Positions 30,331 through 38,277 of a DNA stretch of 64,000 nt are shown here, piece by piece (position 1 is the stretch's first letter; each line of letters opens with the position of its first letter). A program made the translations under genes and the position numbers. Source of the stretch: Eubacteriales bacterium (GTDB taxonomy: Bacteria; Bacillota; Clostridia; Christensenellales; CAG-138); the NCBI GenBank assembly GCA_021373115.1, contig JAJFTI010000035.1, forward strand, positions 1-64,000, given 5' to 3'. Under the pieces are notes generated by a model. That model saw nothing but the letters and a program-made list of their open reading frames with translations, was not told the DNA's origin and searched no databases.

Positions 30331-31839
30331 TTAAAGCGCGTGGCCGCTCTGTTTCGGAAGGATGATGCTCACGCTGGTGCCTTTTCCCGGTCCATCGCTC
30401 GTAATATCGAATACGTCGCGTATGCCGTAGTAGATGCGGAGCCGCTCAATCACGTTTTTCAGCCCCGTTCCGCGGTGCTGCTGGCCATCCATTTCGATTG
30501 GCATCGGCTGACCGACGAGAACGGCCTCAATTTCCTGCCGCGTCATGCCTTTTCCGTTATCGGTAATGGTAACGCGAATTCGGTCGTCAACTTCACAGGT
30601 GCTCAGCACAATGTGCTTTTCCCATTTGACGTCCCGCAGGCCATGATTGATTGCGTTTTCCACAATCGGCTGCAGGATGACCCCCGGAATGGCGACGTGG
30701 TCGATCGATCCGGTGATGGTCTTTAAATACCGGATTTCGCCGGAAAACCGGACGTTGATGATATGCAGATAGGTTTCCACCTGACTGATCTCATCCGCGA
30801 GCGTAGACGTCTGACCGGTGTGCTTTACGCTGTAGCGGAAGAAATCCGCGAGGTTTTCAATGAACAGCGTGGTCTTTTCCGCGCCTTCCAGCATGGCGAG
30901 CTGCGCGCCCGCGTTCAGTGTATTATAAAGGAAATGCGGGTTGATCTGGGACTGCAGGAAGATCAGCTGGCTTTCCTTCAGGCTGCTTTCCATGCGGAGC
31001 TGCGTTTCTTTCAGCCTGCTTTCTTCGGCCATGCGCGCCCGGATTTGAAACACATGTTCCTTCAGGCTGGCGGTCATCTTGTTGAACGTGTCCGCCAGCA
31101 CGCCGATTTCATCCTTTGTTTCAACAGAGATGAAATCGATGTCGAAATCGCCTTTGCCAACCTGATCGGCTTGACGGGCAAGTTCCGTGAGCGGTTTCGT
31201 GATTGCGCTTGACAGAAGCATGAGGATGAACATATTGCCCGCGATTGCAAAAAACAGAACCAGGGTGCTGAAGGTCTGCATATAGCCAAGCGATGCCCGA
31301 AAGGTATTGTAGATGGTCGCGTTGGACTGAAAGCGGTCGTTGTTGAGTTCGCTGATATACACGCGCAGATAGCCGTAGAGGCGGTTTGCATCCTCGTAAA
31401 CCGAACGGTAACGCTCTACGTCGCGCCCACGCTTGGCGGCGACGGCGGCGCCGGTGAGCTGAAGGTATTCTTCGGAGATGTTGCGGATGTTCTTTTCCGA
31501 GATTTTCAGCGGATTATCCGTTGCGCTGCCGTTGAGACTCATGATCTGCTCATTGTAGGACTGCTCGCTGACATAATAATCGTTCAGCGCGGAAGTGCTC
31601 TTGGTGTTGAGATAGCGGAACATATTGTCCTGAACATCGTCCAGCGTGTTAAGAAGCCGGTTGAGGCTGATATTGCTTGCGTAGACCTTGTCGATCGTAT
31701 CGACCACGCTGTTGATGCTGACCTGCATGTAGATGTTGACGAAGCCGACCATGATCATAGTAAACATAAGCACGAGAACGAGCTTGGTGCGAAGCGGCAG
31801 ATTTGCGAATTTACGCTGCAGCGAAGGAAGCAGTTTCAT
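30331..31839 (-). CDS. Sensor histidine kinase, YesM/LytS type
   Basis: 502 residues. Two membrane helices (about 20-42 and 192-213) frame an extracytoplasmic domain; HAMP follows; His_kinase block QSQINPHFLYNTLNA has the phospho-acceptor H302; ATP site has ITDNGKGM and GTGLKNVIERLRIYYG. The start overlaps the upstream sensor gene by four bases (ATGA) and the response regulator follows after 57 bases, so the three form one signalling unit. Confidence 0.95.
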   Translation of the reverse strand: MKLLPSLQRKFANLPLRTKLVLVLMFTMIMVGFVNIYMQVSINSVVDTIDKVYASNISLNRLLNTLDDVQDNMFRYLNTKSTSALNDYYVSEQSYNEQIMSLNGSATDNPLKISEKNIRNISEEYLQLTGAAVAAKRGRDVERYRSVYEDANRLYGYLRVYISELNNDRFQSNATIYNTFRASLGYMQTFSTLVLFFAIAGNMFILMLLSSAITKPLTELARQADQVGKGDFDIDFISVETKDEIGVLADTFNKMTASLKEHVFQIRARMAEESRLKETQLRMESSLKESQLIFLQSQINPHFLYNTLNAGAQLAMLEGAEKTTLFIENLADFFRYSVKHTGQTSTLADEISQVETYLHIINVRFSGEIRYLKTITGSIDHVAIPGVILQPIVENAINHGLRDVKWEKHIVLSTCEVDDRIRVTITDNGKGMTRQEIEAVLVGQPMPIEMDGQQHRGTGLKNVIERLRIYYGIRDVFDITSDGPGKGTSVSIILPKQSGHAL

Positions 31840-32882
31840 TTTTCATCCTCCGGAACGGCGGTTCGCAGACGGTATTCCGCTACGTTGGCGGTGGTGACGA
31901 CATTCAGGTCAACAGGGGTAAAGTCGCTCGTGCGGCTGAACTGGAGATATTCAATCAGCGCGTCCACGCTTGCGGCGCCGACACGGTTCGCGTCCACGGC
32001 GACGGTCGCCTGAATGATGCGTTTTTCCACCGCACTGAGAATTTCCTCCGAATCATAGTACCCGAGGATTTGAATATCGCCGACCTTATTGTGGTCAACG
32101 ACCGCCTGATATGCGCAAATGGTGTTCGTAGCGTTGAGGCAAACCAGAATATCCGGGGCTGCTGAACTCCCGGAAGGCGAAGAAACGACAAGCTCGCGAA
32201 TTGCTTCTTCGGCCGAGAAAACATTTGTATTATCAATGGCCAGCACATCAAGCGTAACGTTTGCGCCTTCCAGACTTTCCACCATGCTGGAGTAGATGAT
32301 ATTCTGCGCGTTTTCCGAAAAGTCGCCGCCAAAGAGAACGACGGCGTGGCAGTCGATCGGCGCCTGTGCCATTGCGATGCGCACCTGCTGGCCGTAGAGC
32401 TGGCCTAGATCGTAACTGTTGTACCCAACGAAACCCTGGCGGCCGCTGCCGGAAGCGTCCGACATGACGGTGATGACCGGAATGCCCTGGTCAATTGCGG
32501 CCGAGATCAGCCGTGTAATCTCAACCGATCCGTCCGGTTGAATCAGAATGCCGTCCACCTTGGCGGCGAGAGCCATTTCCATCTGTGTGGCAAGCGGGTA
32601 TTGCTCGGTAAACGAACTGCCGATCCATTCGACGTAAGCGTCCTTCAGCGCGCCTTCCTGATTGGCCGCGAGCCAGACATTCTTCCAGAAAGGATCGGAC
32701 TGCGACTCGGTAATCATTGCGAGATGGTAGGTATAAAACGTATTGCCGCCGGATTCCAGCTTCATGGTGCGGCGAATCAGCGCGCGAAAAAGGAATACAC
32801 TCGCAAGTGTGACGAGCGTCATAACAATGATCGCGATGACGGAGAGGTTCGTCATATAGGCGCTGGATTTCTTTGTTCTCAT
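31836..32882 (-). CDS. Membrane-anchored sugar-binding sensor, XylFII-like
   Basis: 348 residues. One uncleaved N-terminal helix (NLSVIAIIVMTLVTLASVFL) and no lipobox, then a periplasmic-binding fold (DGILIQPDGSVEITRLISAA, VVLFGGDFSENAQNI, DILVCLNATNTICAYQAVVD, LGYYDSEEIL). In Clostridium beijerinckii a similar anchored protein, XylFII, binds xylose and activates the kinase LytS next to it. The four-base overlap with the kinase gene supports the same role here. Start MRTKKSSAYM has AGGA upstream. Confidence 0.85.
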   Translation of the reverse strand: MRTKKSSAYMTNLSVIAIIVMTLVTLASVFLFRALIRRTMKLESGGNTFYTYHLAMITESQSDPFWKNVWLAANQEGALKDAYVEWIGSSFTEQYPLATQMEMALAAKVDGILIQPDGSVEITRLISAAIDQGIPVITVMSDASGSGRQGFVGYNSYDLGQLYGQQVRIAMAQAPIDCHAVVLFGGDFSENAQNIIYSSMVESLEGANVTLDVLAIDNTNVFSAEEAIRELVVSSPSGSSAAPDILVCLNATNTICAYQAVVDHNKVGDIQILGYYDSEEILSAVEKRIIQATVAVDANRVGAASVDALIEYLQFSRTSDFTPVDLNVVTTANVAEYRLRTAVPEDEK

Positions 32883-33013
32883 TCTGGATTTCCTGTTTAT
32901 CCGGTTAAAGATGGCGTTTGAATACGCGCAGGGAGAAGAAGGGGACTCGAACATCAGGATGGAAAACCGTTTGAAGATCCTTGCAAATTTCGCGCGTAAT
33001 TTTCCATTGGCTT

Positions 33014-33024
33014 ATCATATCATA
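33014..33024 (-). promoter_or_regulatory. Possible -10 of the sensor operon
   Basis: On the minus strand TATGATATGAT gives two overlapping -10 candidates about 135 bases before the sensor start; the -35 is poor. The divergent gap 32883-33195 shows nothing else I can support. Confidence 0.35.
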
Positions 33025-33195
33025 ACGTTGCCCGGATTTCCACAAGGGCGGAGGGGACGGCGCGGCGGGAAACGGGCAAAATGGAATTTGCTCCGCGAAT
33101 GGGAATCCCCGCTTTCTCCCGATAAGAAAGTATGGTATTCTTCTAGGTATGATATCTATAGAAGATGAACTTAGCGAGAGGGAATAAAGGAAACG

Positions 33196-33669
33196 GTGAG
33201 AAGAACGGATCGTGAGATAGGGGATCTTTCCGAAATTGCCGGCGTGCTCCGCCGCTGCGATACGATACGTCTCGGCATTGCGGATGCAAAGGCGCCTTAC
33301 GTGGTTCCCGTTTCATTCGGATATGAACTGCAAGGCGGCAGGATTGCCGTTTATTTCCATGGAGCTCTGGCGGGCAGGAAGGCGGAACTGCTCCAAGAAC
33401 GCCCGCTCGTCTGCGTGGAAGCCGATCTTTGCCATGGTTTCGTCGAAAACGGTCACGGCGGGCTGACCTGCGATTTTGAAAGCGTGATCGGGTATGGAAC
33501 CGCCGAACTGCTGGAAGGCGAAGAGAAGCGGCACGGCCTAGAGCTTCTGCTGGAACACTGCGGGGTACCGCATTATCAATGCACGCCGGAGGTGACGGCC
33601 GTGACCGCCGTCTACCGGATTGTACTCGACACGGTTACCGGCAAGCGCAGGTTTGAAAATCGTTCCTGA
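33196..33669 (+). CDS. Pyridoxamine 5-phosphate oxidase-like flavoprotein
   Basis: 157 residues. The split-barrel FMN-binding pattern of the NimA-like group is visible: LRRCDTIRLGIADAKAPYVV, VPVSFGYELQGGRIAVYFHG, CVEADLCHGFVENG. NimA relatives reduce nitro compounds or bind haem/FMN; the natural substrate is not known. GTG start at 33196 with AAAGG five bases upstream. Confidence 0.88.
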   Translation: MRRTDREIGDLSEIAGVLRRCDTIRLGIADAKAPYVVPVSFGYELQGGRIAVYFHGALAGRKAELLQERPLVCVEADLCHGFVENGHGGLTCDFESVIGYGTAELLEGEEKRHGLELLLEHCGVPHYQCTPEVTAVTAVYRIVLDTVTGKRRFENRS

Positions 33670-33747
33670 CCGTTACCGCGCGCTGCGAACGGCGCGGGCG
33701 GATTCATTCGTAGCGAAACCGGACGAAGAAAGAAAGGCGGTACCTTC

Positions 33748-34467
33748 GTGCTCTATTCACTGCCATTGGTGGCGATTGTCATCATCTATCTGCTCGCAGC
33801 TTTGCTGCCGGCGCTGTTCTTGATGCGCTATATTTATAAAAAAGACACAATCGAGAAAGAACCGCCGGGACTGCTGACCGGACTGGTCTTTCTGGGCGTG
33901 GCGGCGGCGCTGGTTGCGGTTGTGCTTGAAACGCTGGGGCAGGGCGTGCTGAACGCGTTCGTGTCGGAAGACGATCCGGCGTATACCATCATCTTTGCGT
34001 TTTTGATTGTTGCCGTTGTGGAGGAAGGGGCGAAGTTCCTCTTTCTGCGCTGGCGCACCTGGCGCGACCCGAACTTCAATTACCGTTTCGACGGCATTGT
34101 TTACGCGGTGTTTCTCTCGCTCGGGTTCGCGGCGTTTGAAAATATCAGCTATGTCATGGGATATGGTCTGACGGCGGCGCTCTATCGCGCCCTGCTTGCA
34201 ATTCCCGCGCATATGGGTTTTGCCGTGTTCATGGGGCTCTTCTATTCGCGGGCGAAGCTCTGTTCGGACGTCGGGAATCCGGCGAAAAGGCGACTGAACC
34301 TCTGGGCGGCGTTCCTGATTGCAGTCGTGCTGCATGGATTTTACGACGCTTGCGCGATGATGGGAACCATACTCTCCACACTGCTGTTTACGGCGTTCGT
34401 TATCGCCATGTATATCATCGTCATTCGGCTTGTGAAAAAGGAATCGAAATCCGACGAACCCGTGTAG
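33748..34467 (+). CDS. PrsW-family intramembrane metalloprotease
   Basis: 239 residues, about eight membrane helices. The family motifs EEGAK (in VAVVEEGAKFLF), FENISYV (in GFAAFENISYVMGY), HMGFAVFMG and HGFYDA are present, giving a complete metal site. In B. subtilis PrsW cuts an anti-sigma factor; no sigma or anti-sigma gene is nearby here, so the substrate is unknown. GTG start at 33748, with AAAGGCGG upstream. Confidence 0.92.
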   Translation: MLYSLPLVAIVIIYLLAALLPALFLMRYIYKKDTIEKEPPGLLTGLVFLGVAAALVAVVLETLGQGVLNAFVSEDDPAYTIIFAFLIVAVVEEGAKFLFLRWRTWRDPNFNYRFDGIVYAVFLSLGFAAFENISYVMGYGLTAALYRALLAIPAHMGFAVFMGLFYSRAKLCSDVGNPAKRRLNLWAAFLIAVVLHGFYDACAMMGTILSTLLFTAFVIAMYIIVIRLVKKESKSDEPV

Positions 34468-34487
34468 AACGATCAAACTTCGATTAC

Positions 34488-34510
34488 CGCCGCGTAAGCG
34501 GCGTTTTTTT
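34488..34510 (+). terminator. Terminator after prsW-like gene
   Basis: CGCCGC GTAA GCGGCG stem-loop followed by seven T. Confidence 0.88.
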
Positions 34511-34567
34511 ATGGGAGTATGATAAAAAAGATGAAGAAAGGCAAAATAAAGATTGCGCGCAATATAA

Positions 34568-34594
34568 ACAGCACTCTAACACGATGAGTGCTAG
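34568..34594 (+). promoter_or_regulatory. CIRCE operator (HrcA site)
   Basis: ACAGCACTC-N9-GAGTGCTAG matches the CIRCE consensus TTAGCACTC-N9-GAGTGCTAA at 15 of 18 arm positions, with the inner six bases of each arm exact. It lies 163 bases before the hsp20 ATG, so HrcA repression of the heat-shock gene is expected. A TATGAT at 34645-34650 is a possible -10 downstream; the -35 is unclear. Confidence 0.8.
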
Positions 34595-34756
34595 ATTTCA
34601 CAATTCGATTACAACGCGTCTGTTTTTTTGTAAAAATTCTTTTGTATGATACAGATGTTCCAAATAGAAAGCCGCTCTACAGTTGGGAGAACCCATCCGG
34701 AGAGTATGGCAAACCGACAATACCATCCATATTTTTCCAAAGGAGGAGAATGAATT

Positions 34757-35191
34757 ATGTTCGAACTCGTACCCTATAGCAGAAAGCGTAATCTGACGTT
34801 CTACAACCCGTTTGACGAACTCGAAGAGATGCAGCGCCGCTTCTTTGGCGAAACGGCGGTGCGGGATTTCAAGACGGATATCCGCGACGAAGGCGACCAG
34901 TACCTGCTGGAAGCGGATCTACCCGGATTCAAAAAGGAAGATATCAGCGTGAACATTGAAGGCGAAACGCTGACCATCCGTGCCGAGCACAGCGAAAGCA
35001 CCGAAGAAAAGGACAGCAAGGGGAACTACATTAAACGTGAACGCAGTTATGGCAGCTTCAGCCGGAGCTTTGACATGACCGGTATCCGTACGGAAGATGT
35101 TGCCGCCGCCTATGAAAGCGGCGTGCTCAAGCTGACTCTGCCGAAGAAACAGGAAACGCTGCCGACTTCTCGTAAGCTGGAGATTGCATAA
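34757..35191 (+). CDS. Hsp20 small heat-shock protein
   Basis: 144 residues. Alpha-crystallin domain: FKTDIRDEGDQYLLEADLPG, FKKEDISVNIEGETLTIRAE, GSFSRSFDMTGIRTEDVAA and YESGVLKLTLPK. It holds unfolding proteins soluble without ATP. The C-terminal IxI-type motif is replaced by a short TSRKLEIA end. AAAGGAGGAG precedes the ATG. CIRCE upstream links it to HrcA control. Confidence 0.96.
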   Translation: MFELVPYSRKRNLTFYNPFDELEEMQRRFFGETAVRDFKTDIRDEGDQYLLEADLPGFKKEDISVNIEGETLTIRAEHSESTEEKDSKGNYIKRERSYGSFSRSFDMTGIRTEDVAAAYESGVLKLTLPKKQETLPTSRKLEIA

Positions 35192-35229
35192 GAATCCATC
35201 AACTGAAGATAAAATCCCTTGGGGAGCAG

Positions 35230-35261
35230 GAGCCGCCGGAAATGACGGCTCTTGTTTTGTT
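35230..35261 (+). terminator. Terminator after hsp20
   Basis: GAGCCG / CGGCTC stem, 10-base loop, then TTGTTTTGTTTT. Confidence 0.82.
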
Positions 35262-35351
35262 TTCCACCCGGAAAGAAAGCGCAAGAAGTGGATATCCGGT
35301 TAAATAAATCCTTGTATTGATTGGCATAATTGGAAAATATGATAATAGTTC

Positions 35352-35380
35352 TTGACATTGATTATAATATTGTTTACAAT
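35352..35380 (+). promoter_or_regulatory. Strong promoter of the peroxidase operon
   Basis: TTGACA (35352-35357), exact 17-base spacer, TACAAT (35375-35380). The spacer contains TTATAAT, one half of a PerR-type box, but the other half does not match, so PerR control is only a possibility; OhrR encoded downstream is another. Confidence 0.82.
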
Positions 35381-35432
35381 CGAATTGAAAGAAATGAACT
35401 GCGGCATGCAGTTCTTGAAAGGACGAATCATC

Positions 35433-35906
35433 ATGGGAATCTATGATATAGCAGTCAAGGACCGCTCGGGAGCGGATGTTTCGCTTTCCGAGTATAAAGG
35501 CAAGGTACTCTTAATTGTCAACACGGCGACGGGTTGCGGTTTCACGCCGCAGTATGAAGGGCTGCAAAAGCTCTATGACGCTTATCAGGGCAAGGGCTTT
35601 GAGATTCTCGATTTTCCCTGCAACCAGTTCGCCGGGCAGGCGCCGGGAACCATTGAGGAAATTCAGAGCTTCTGCACGCTGAATTACGGGACAACGTTCC
35701 CGCGGTTTGCCAAAATCGATGTGAACGGCAGAAACGCCAGCCCGCTGTTTGCATACCTCAAAAAGCAGAAGAAGGGCGCGCTTGGCGCAACGATTCAATG
35801 GAACTTCACGAAATTCCTGATCGACCGGGAGGGAAATGTTGTGGGCCGGTATGCGCCTGCGGACACGCCCGCCAGTATCGAGCCGGACCTTCTCAAGCTC
35901 CTGTAG
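35433..35906 (+). CDS. Glutathione peroxidase family protein
   Basis: 157 residues. Catalytic C35 in NTATGCGFTPQY (cysteine, not selenocysteine), glutamine in FPCNQFAGQAPG and tryptophan in IQWNFTKFLID complete the tetrad. Bacterial forms usually take electrons from thioredoxin and reduce lipid or organic hydroperoxides. Start MGIYDIAVKD follows GAAAGGA. Probably one operon with the OhrR-like gene 37 bases on. Confidence 0.95.
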   Translation: MGIYDIAVKDRSGADVSLSEYKGKVLLIVNTATGCGFTPQYEGLQKLYDAYQGKGFEILDFPCNQFAGQAPGTIEEIQSFCTLNYGTTFPRFAKIDVNGRNASPLFAYLKKQKKGALGATIQWNFTKFLIDREGNVVGRYAPADTPASIEPDLLKLL

Positions 35907-35943
35907 AGAATGGTCTGCGGGGAACGGAAAGGCGGCGTAAAAC

Positions 35944-36405
35944 ATGACGAAGAAACCCATCGATTCGGACGCAAGCGGCATCTGCGAAGGACTTCTGCTG
36001 AAGAATCAGCTGTGTTTTCCGCTTTATGCGGCGTCCAAAGAGGTCGTAAGGCTGTATAAGCCGTTTTTGGATGAAATCGGGCTGACGTATACCCAGTACA
36101 TTGCCATGATGGCGCTTTGGGAATCCCGTGCGCTGAGCGTGAAAGAACTTGGCGAGCGGCTCTACCTCGACAGCGGAACGCTGACGCCGCTGCTGAAGAA
36201 AATGGAGGCACAGGGGCTGGTTTTGCGCAAGCGCAGCGCGGCGGACGAACGCAGCGTTATCGTTACCCTGACGGATCAAGGCGAAGCGCTCAAGCAGCGC
36301 GCAAAAAACATTCCTGCCAACATCGGCGGCTGTATTCCGCTTTCCCGCGATGAGGCGAACACACTCTACGACCTGCTTTATCGCGTGTTGAAAGCGGCCA
36401 GGTAA
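35944..36405 (+). CDS. ohrR: OhrR-type organic peroxide sensor (MarR family)
   Basis: 153 residues. The OhrR signature LCFPLYAASKEVVRLYKPFL and LTYTQYIAMMALWE holds the reactive C24; a second cysteine, C130, is where two-cysteine OhrR proteins (Xanthomonas type) have their partner for disulfide formation. Expected to repress the peroxidase operon until oxidised. Winged helix LYLDSGTLTPLLKKMEAQGL and RKRSAADERS are present. Confidence 0.88.
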   Translation: MTKKPIDSDASGICEGLLLKNQLCFPLYAASKEVVRLYKPFLDEIGLTYTQYIAMMALWESRALSVKELGERLYLDSGTLTPLLKKMEAQGLVLRKRSAADERSVIVTLTDQGEALKQRAKNIPANIGGCIPLSRDEANTLYDLLYRVLKAAR

Positions 36406-36439
36406 CAGCGGGGAACCAAACAAGCGACATGCAAAAAAG

Positions 36440-36478
36440 ACCGCTGTGTGCAGTGTAACACCACACAGCGGTTTTTTT
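36440..36478. terminator. Terminator after ohrR
   Basis: ACCGCTGTGTG / CACACAGCGGT 11-bp stem followed by T7; AAAAAAG on the 5-prime side makes it usable by the convergent GntR gene as well. Confidence 0.92.
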
Positions 36479-36499
36479 ACAGCGTTACGGAGCAGAGGA

Positions 36500-37219
36500 C
36501 TAGATCAGAATATCCAGCGTGTATTTCGCGCCGCTGTATACGGAATGCGAGGCGGCAATCGGTTTGAGCCCCTTCCCGTAATCCACGCTTCGAATGCGGA
36601 GCGCGACCCCCTTTTTCGCATGGAACAGCAACTGAGCATCCTCGCCTTCCAGCGTGATGGCATTGATCTGCTGCTTGGAGTATTCGGTTTTCACCCCGTA
36701 TTCGCGCCGGAGCACGTCGTAGAGGGATTCCTGCGAAAAGTCGTATTGCGTAAGAAGGGGGAAACGCTTGAGCGAGATCCAGACGCGTTCGATTGCGATA
36801 GGCTCCTGATCCGCAAGACGGATGCGTTTGAGGCAAAAGACCGGTTCGTCCGGCTCAAGTTCGAGGTGGCTGCGGATCATGTTATCCGCGGCGCATTCGC
36901 CGATATAGAGCACGCGGCTGGACGGGCGCATGCCAAGGGAGAGCATATTGCTGGAAAAGCCGTGCTTTTGATAGGTCTTATTCAACTCCAGATGGGAAAC
37001 AAACGTGCCTTTGCCCTGCACGCGAAACAGCTTGCCCTCGTTGACCAACGCGTCGATTGCGCGGCGCACGGTCATGCGGGTTGTGTCAAACAGCCGGCAA
37101 AGTTCGGGTTCGGAAGGGATTGCTTCTCCGCGGGTATAAATGCCGGATTCGATGCCGGAATTGATTCGATCGATGATTTGCCGGAAGATTGGCTGCTCAT
37201 TCGTATTCAACCCTGTCAT
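36500..37219 (-). CDS. GntR/HutC-family regulator
   Basis: 239 residues. Winged helix IPSEPELCRLFDTTRMTVRR with KLFRVQGKGTFV, then a UTRA effector domain (SSRVLYIGECAADNMIRSHL, VFCLKRIRLADQEPIAIERV). Usually senses a phosphorylated sugar or amino acid. The ATG at 37219 has GAGAGGG directly before it; TTG at 37210 has better spacing, so the true start may be three codons later. Targets are not evident; it has no operon partner. Confidence 0.9.
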   Translation of the reverse strand: MTGLNTNEQPIFRQIIDRINSGIESGIYTRGEAIPSEPELCRLFDTTRMTVRRAIDALVNEGKLFRVQGKGTFVSHLELNKTYQKHGFSSNMLSLGMRPSSRVLYIGECAADNMIRSHLELEPDEPVFCLKRIRLADQEPIAIERVWISLKRFPLLTQYDFSQESLYDVLRREYGVKTEYSKQQINAITLEGEDAQLLFHAKKGVALRIRSVDYGKGLKPIAASHSVYSGAKYTLDILI

Positions 37220-37409
37220 CCCTCTCAGATAAAATTTGGCTATTTGAATTGTATATACACATTCTATCACTATTTTGTCGGTTTGCAAGAATCGCTTTAT
37301 ATCAGGCATTTTTTGGTTTTTCAAGGCATTTGTATGGACGAAAACCGGACGGGAAGGAATGGAAAAGACGCGGGCCGAACGCAGCCCGCGCCTTGCCGGA
37401 ACCGGACGA

Positions 37410-38150
37410 TTAATCCAGAATCTCGCCGTCCGTGCCAATGGTGACCACCTGCCAGGGGATCATCTTTCCGCTGCCTTGCAGCGCGGCTTTCACCGCGTGT
37501 TCAATTCCGCCGCAGCAGGGGACCTCCATCCGCACGACCGTAATGCTTTTGATCTCATTGTTTCGCAGAATCTCCGTGAGCTTTTCCGCATAGTCCGTCA
37601 TGTCCAGCTTGGGGCAGCCGATCAGCGTAACATGGTTCTGAATAAAGCGCTCGTGAAAATCCGCGCGGGCATAGGCCGTGCAGTCCGCGGCAACGAGCAG
37701 ACGCGCGCCGTTGAAATACGGGGCGTTGACCGGCACCAGTTTCATCTGCACCGGCCACTGGCTCAGCCGGGACGGCGCGGAGGAACAGGCGCAGGAATCA
37801 TGCTTGGGCGCGGGAGTATCCGCGCGCTCGATGCGGCGGCTGTGCGTACCCGGACAACCGCAGGCGAGCGGTTTTGGCTCCGCCGCGGGGGTTGATTGCT
37901 CAGCCGCTTTTGCGGACGCAAGGTGCGCCTGCACCGCTTCCTGATCGTAAGCTGCCGCTTCGCGTTCCACAAACGAGATTGCCCCCGTCGGACAGGCGGG
38001 CAGACAGTTGCCAAGACCGTCGCAGTAGTCGTCCCGGATCAGCTTTGCCTTACCGTTGACCATGGTAATTGCCCCTTCGTGGCAGGCGTTGGCGCAGGCG
38101 CCGCAGCCGTTGCATTTCGCTTCGTCAATTTGAATCATCTTTCGAATCAT
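37410..38150 (-). CDS. Two [4Fe-4S] ferredoxin-domain protein
   Basis: 246 residues. Two cluster motifs, CNGCGACANACHEGA and CDGLGNCLPACPTGA, then a linker with CGCPG and CAC clusters, and a C-terminal domain (LLVAADCTAYARADFHERFI, LIGCPKLDMTDYAEKLTEIL, VPCCGGIEHAV). Proteins of this build are found near Hcp and Crp/Fnr genes in anaerobes and may act in nitrosative stress; no hcp is seen here. AAAGG precedes the ATG. Divergent from the Crp gene. Confidence 0.85.
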   Translation of the reverse strand: MIRKMIQIDEAKCNGCGACANACHEGAITMVNGKAKLIRDDYCDGLGNCLPACPTGAISFVEREAAAYDQEAVQAHLASAKAAEQSTPAAEPKPLACGCPGTHSRRIERADTPAPKHDSCACSSAPSRLSQWPVQMKLVPVNAPYFNGARLLVAADCTAYARADFHERFIQNHVTLIGCPKLDMTDYAEKLTEILRNNEIKSITVVRMEVPCCGGIEHAVKAALQGSGKMIPWQVVTIGTDGEILD

Positions 38151-38204
38151 ATCGTTTCATCCTTTCGCGCGGTGACCGCGCATTCTGCCTGAAGAAATAT
38201 CCTC

Positions 38205-38233
38205 TTGCTCATCCAGCGACAGCATACTATACT
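38205..38233 (+). promoter_or_regulatory. Promoter of the Crp/Fnr gene
   Basis: TTGCTC (38205-38210), 17-base spacer, TATACT (38228-38233). Confidence 0.7.
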
Positions 38234-38235
38234 AT

Positions 38236-38258
38236 TAATAACAAATACGTTGTTATTA
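38236..38258. promoter_or_regulatory. Palindromic operator, Crp/Fnr type
   Basis: TAATAACAA-N5-TTGTTATTA, a perfect 9-bp inverted repeat immediately after the -10 of the crp promoter and between the two divergent genes. Size and symmetry suit a Crp/Fnr dimer; the position suggests autorepression of crp and control of the ferredoxin gene. Confidence 0.7.
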
Positions 38259-38277
38259 CAACGACGAGGAAAGAAAA

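Noticed and set aside
34519-34587. A 22-codon basic frame running into the CIRCE element
   Set aside because: Shine-Dalgarno is only one or two bases from the ATG and the frame ends inside the operator; likely chance.
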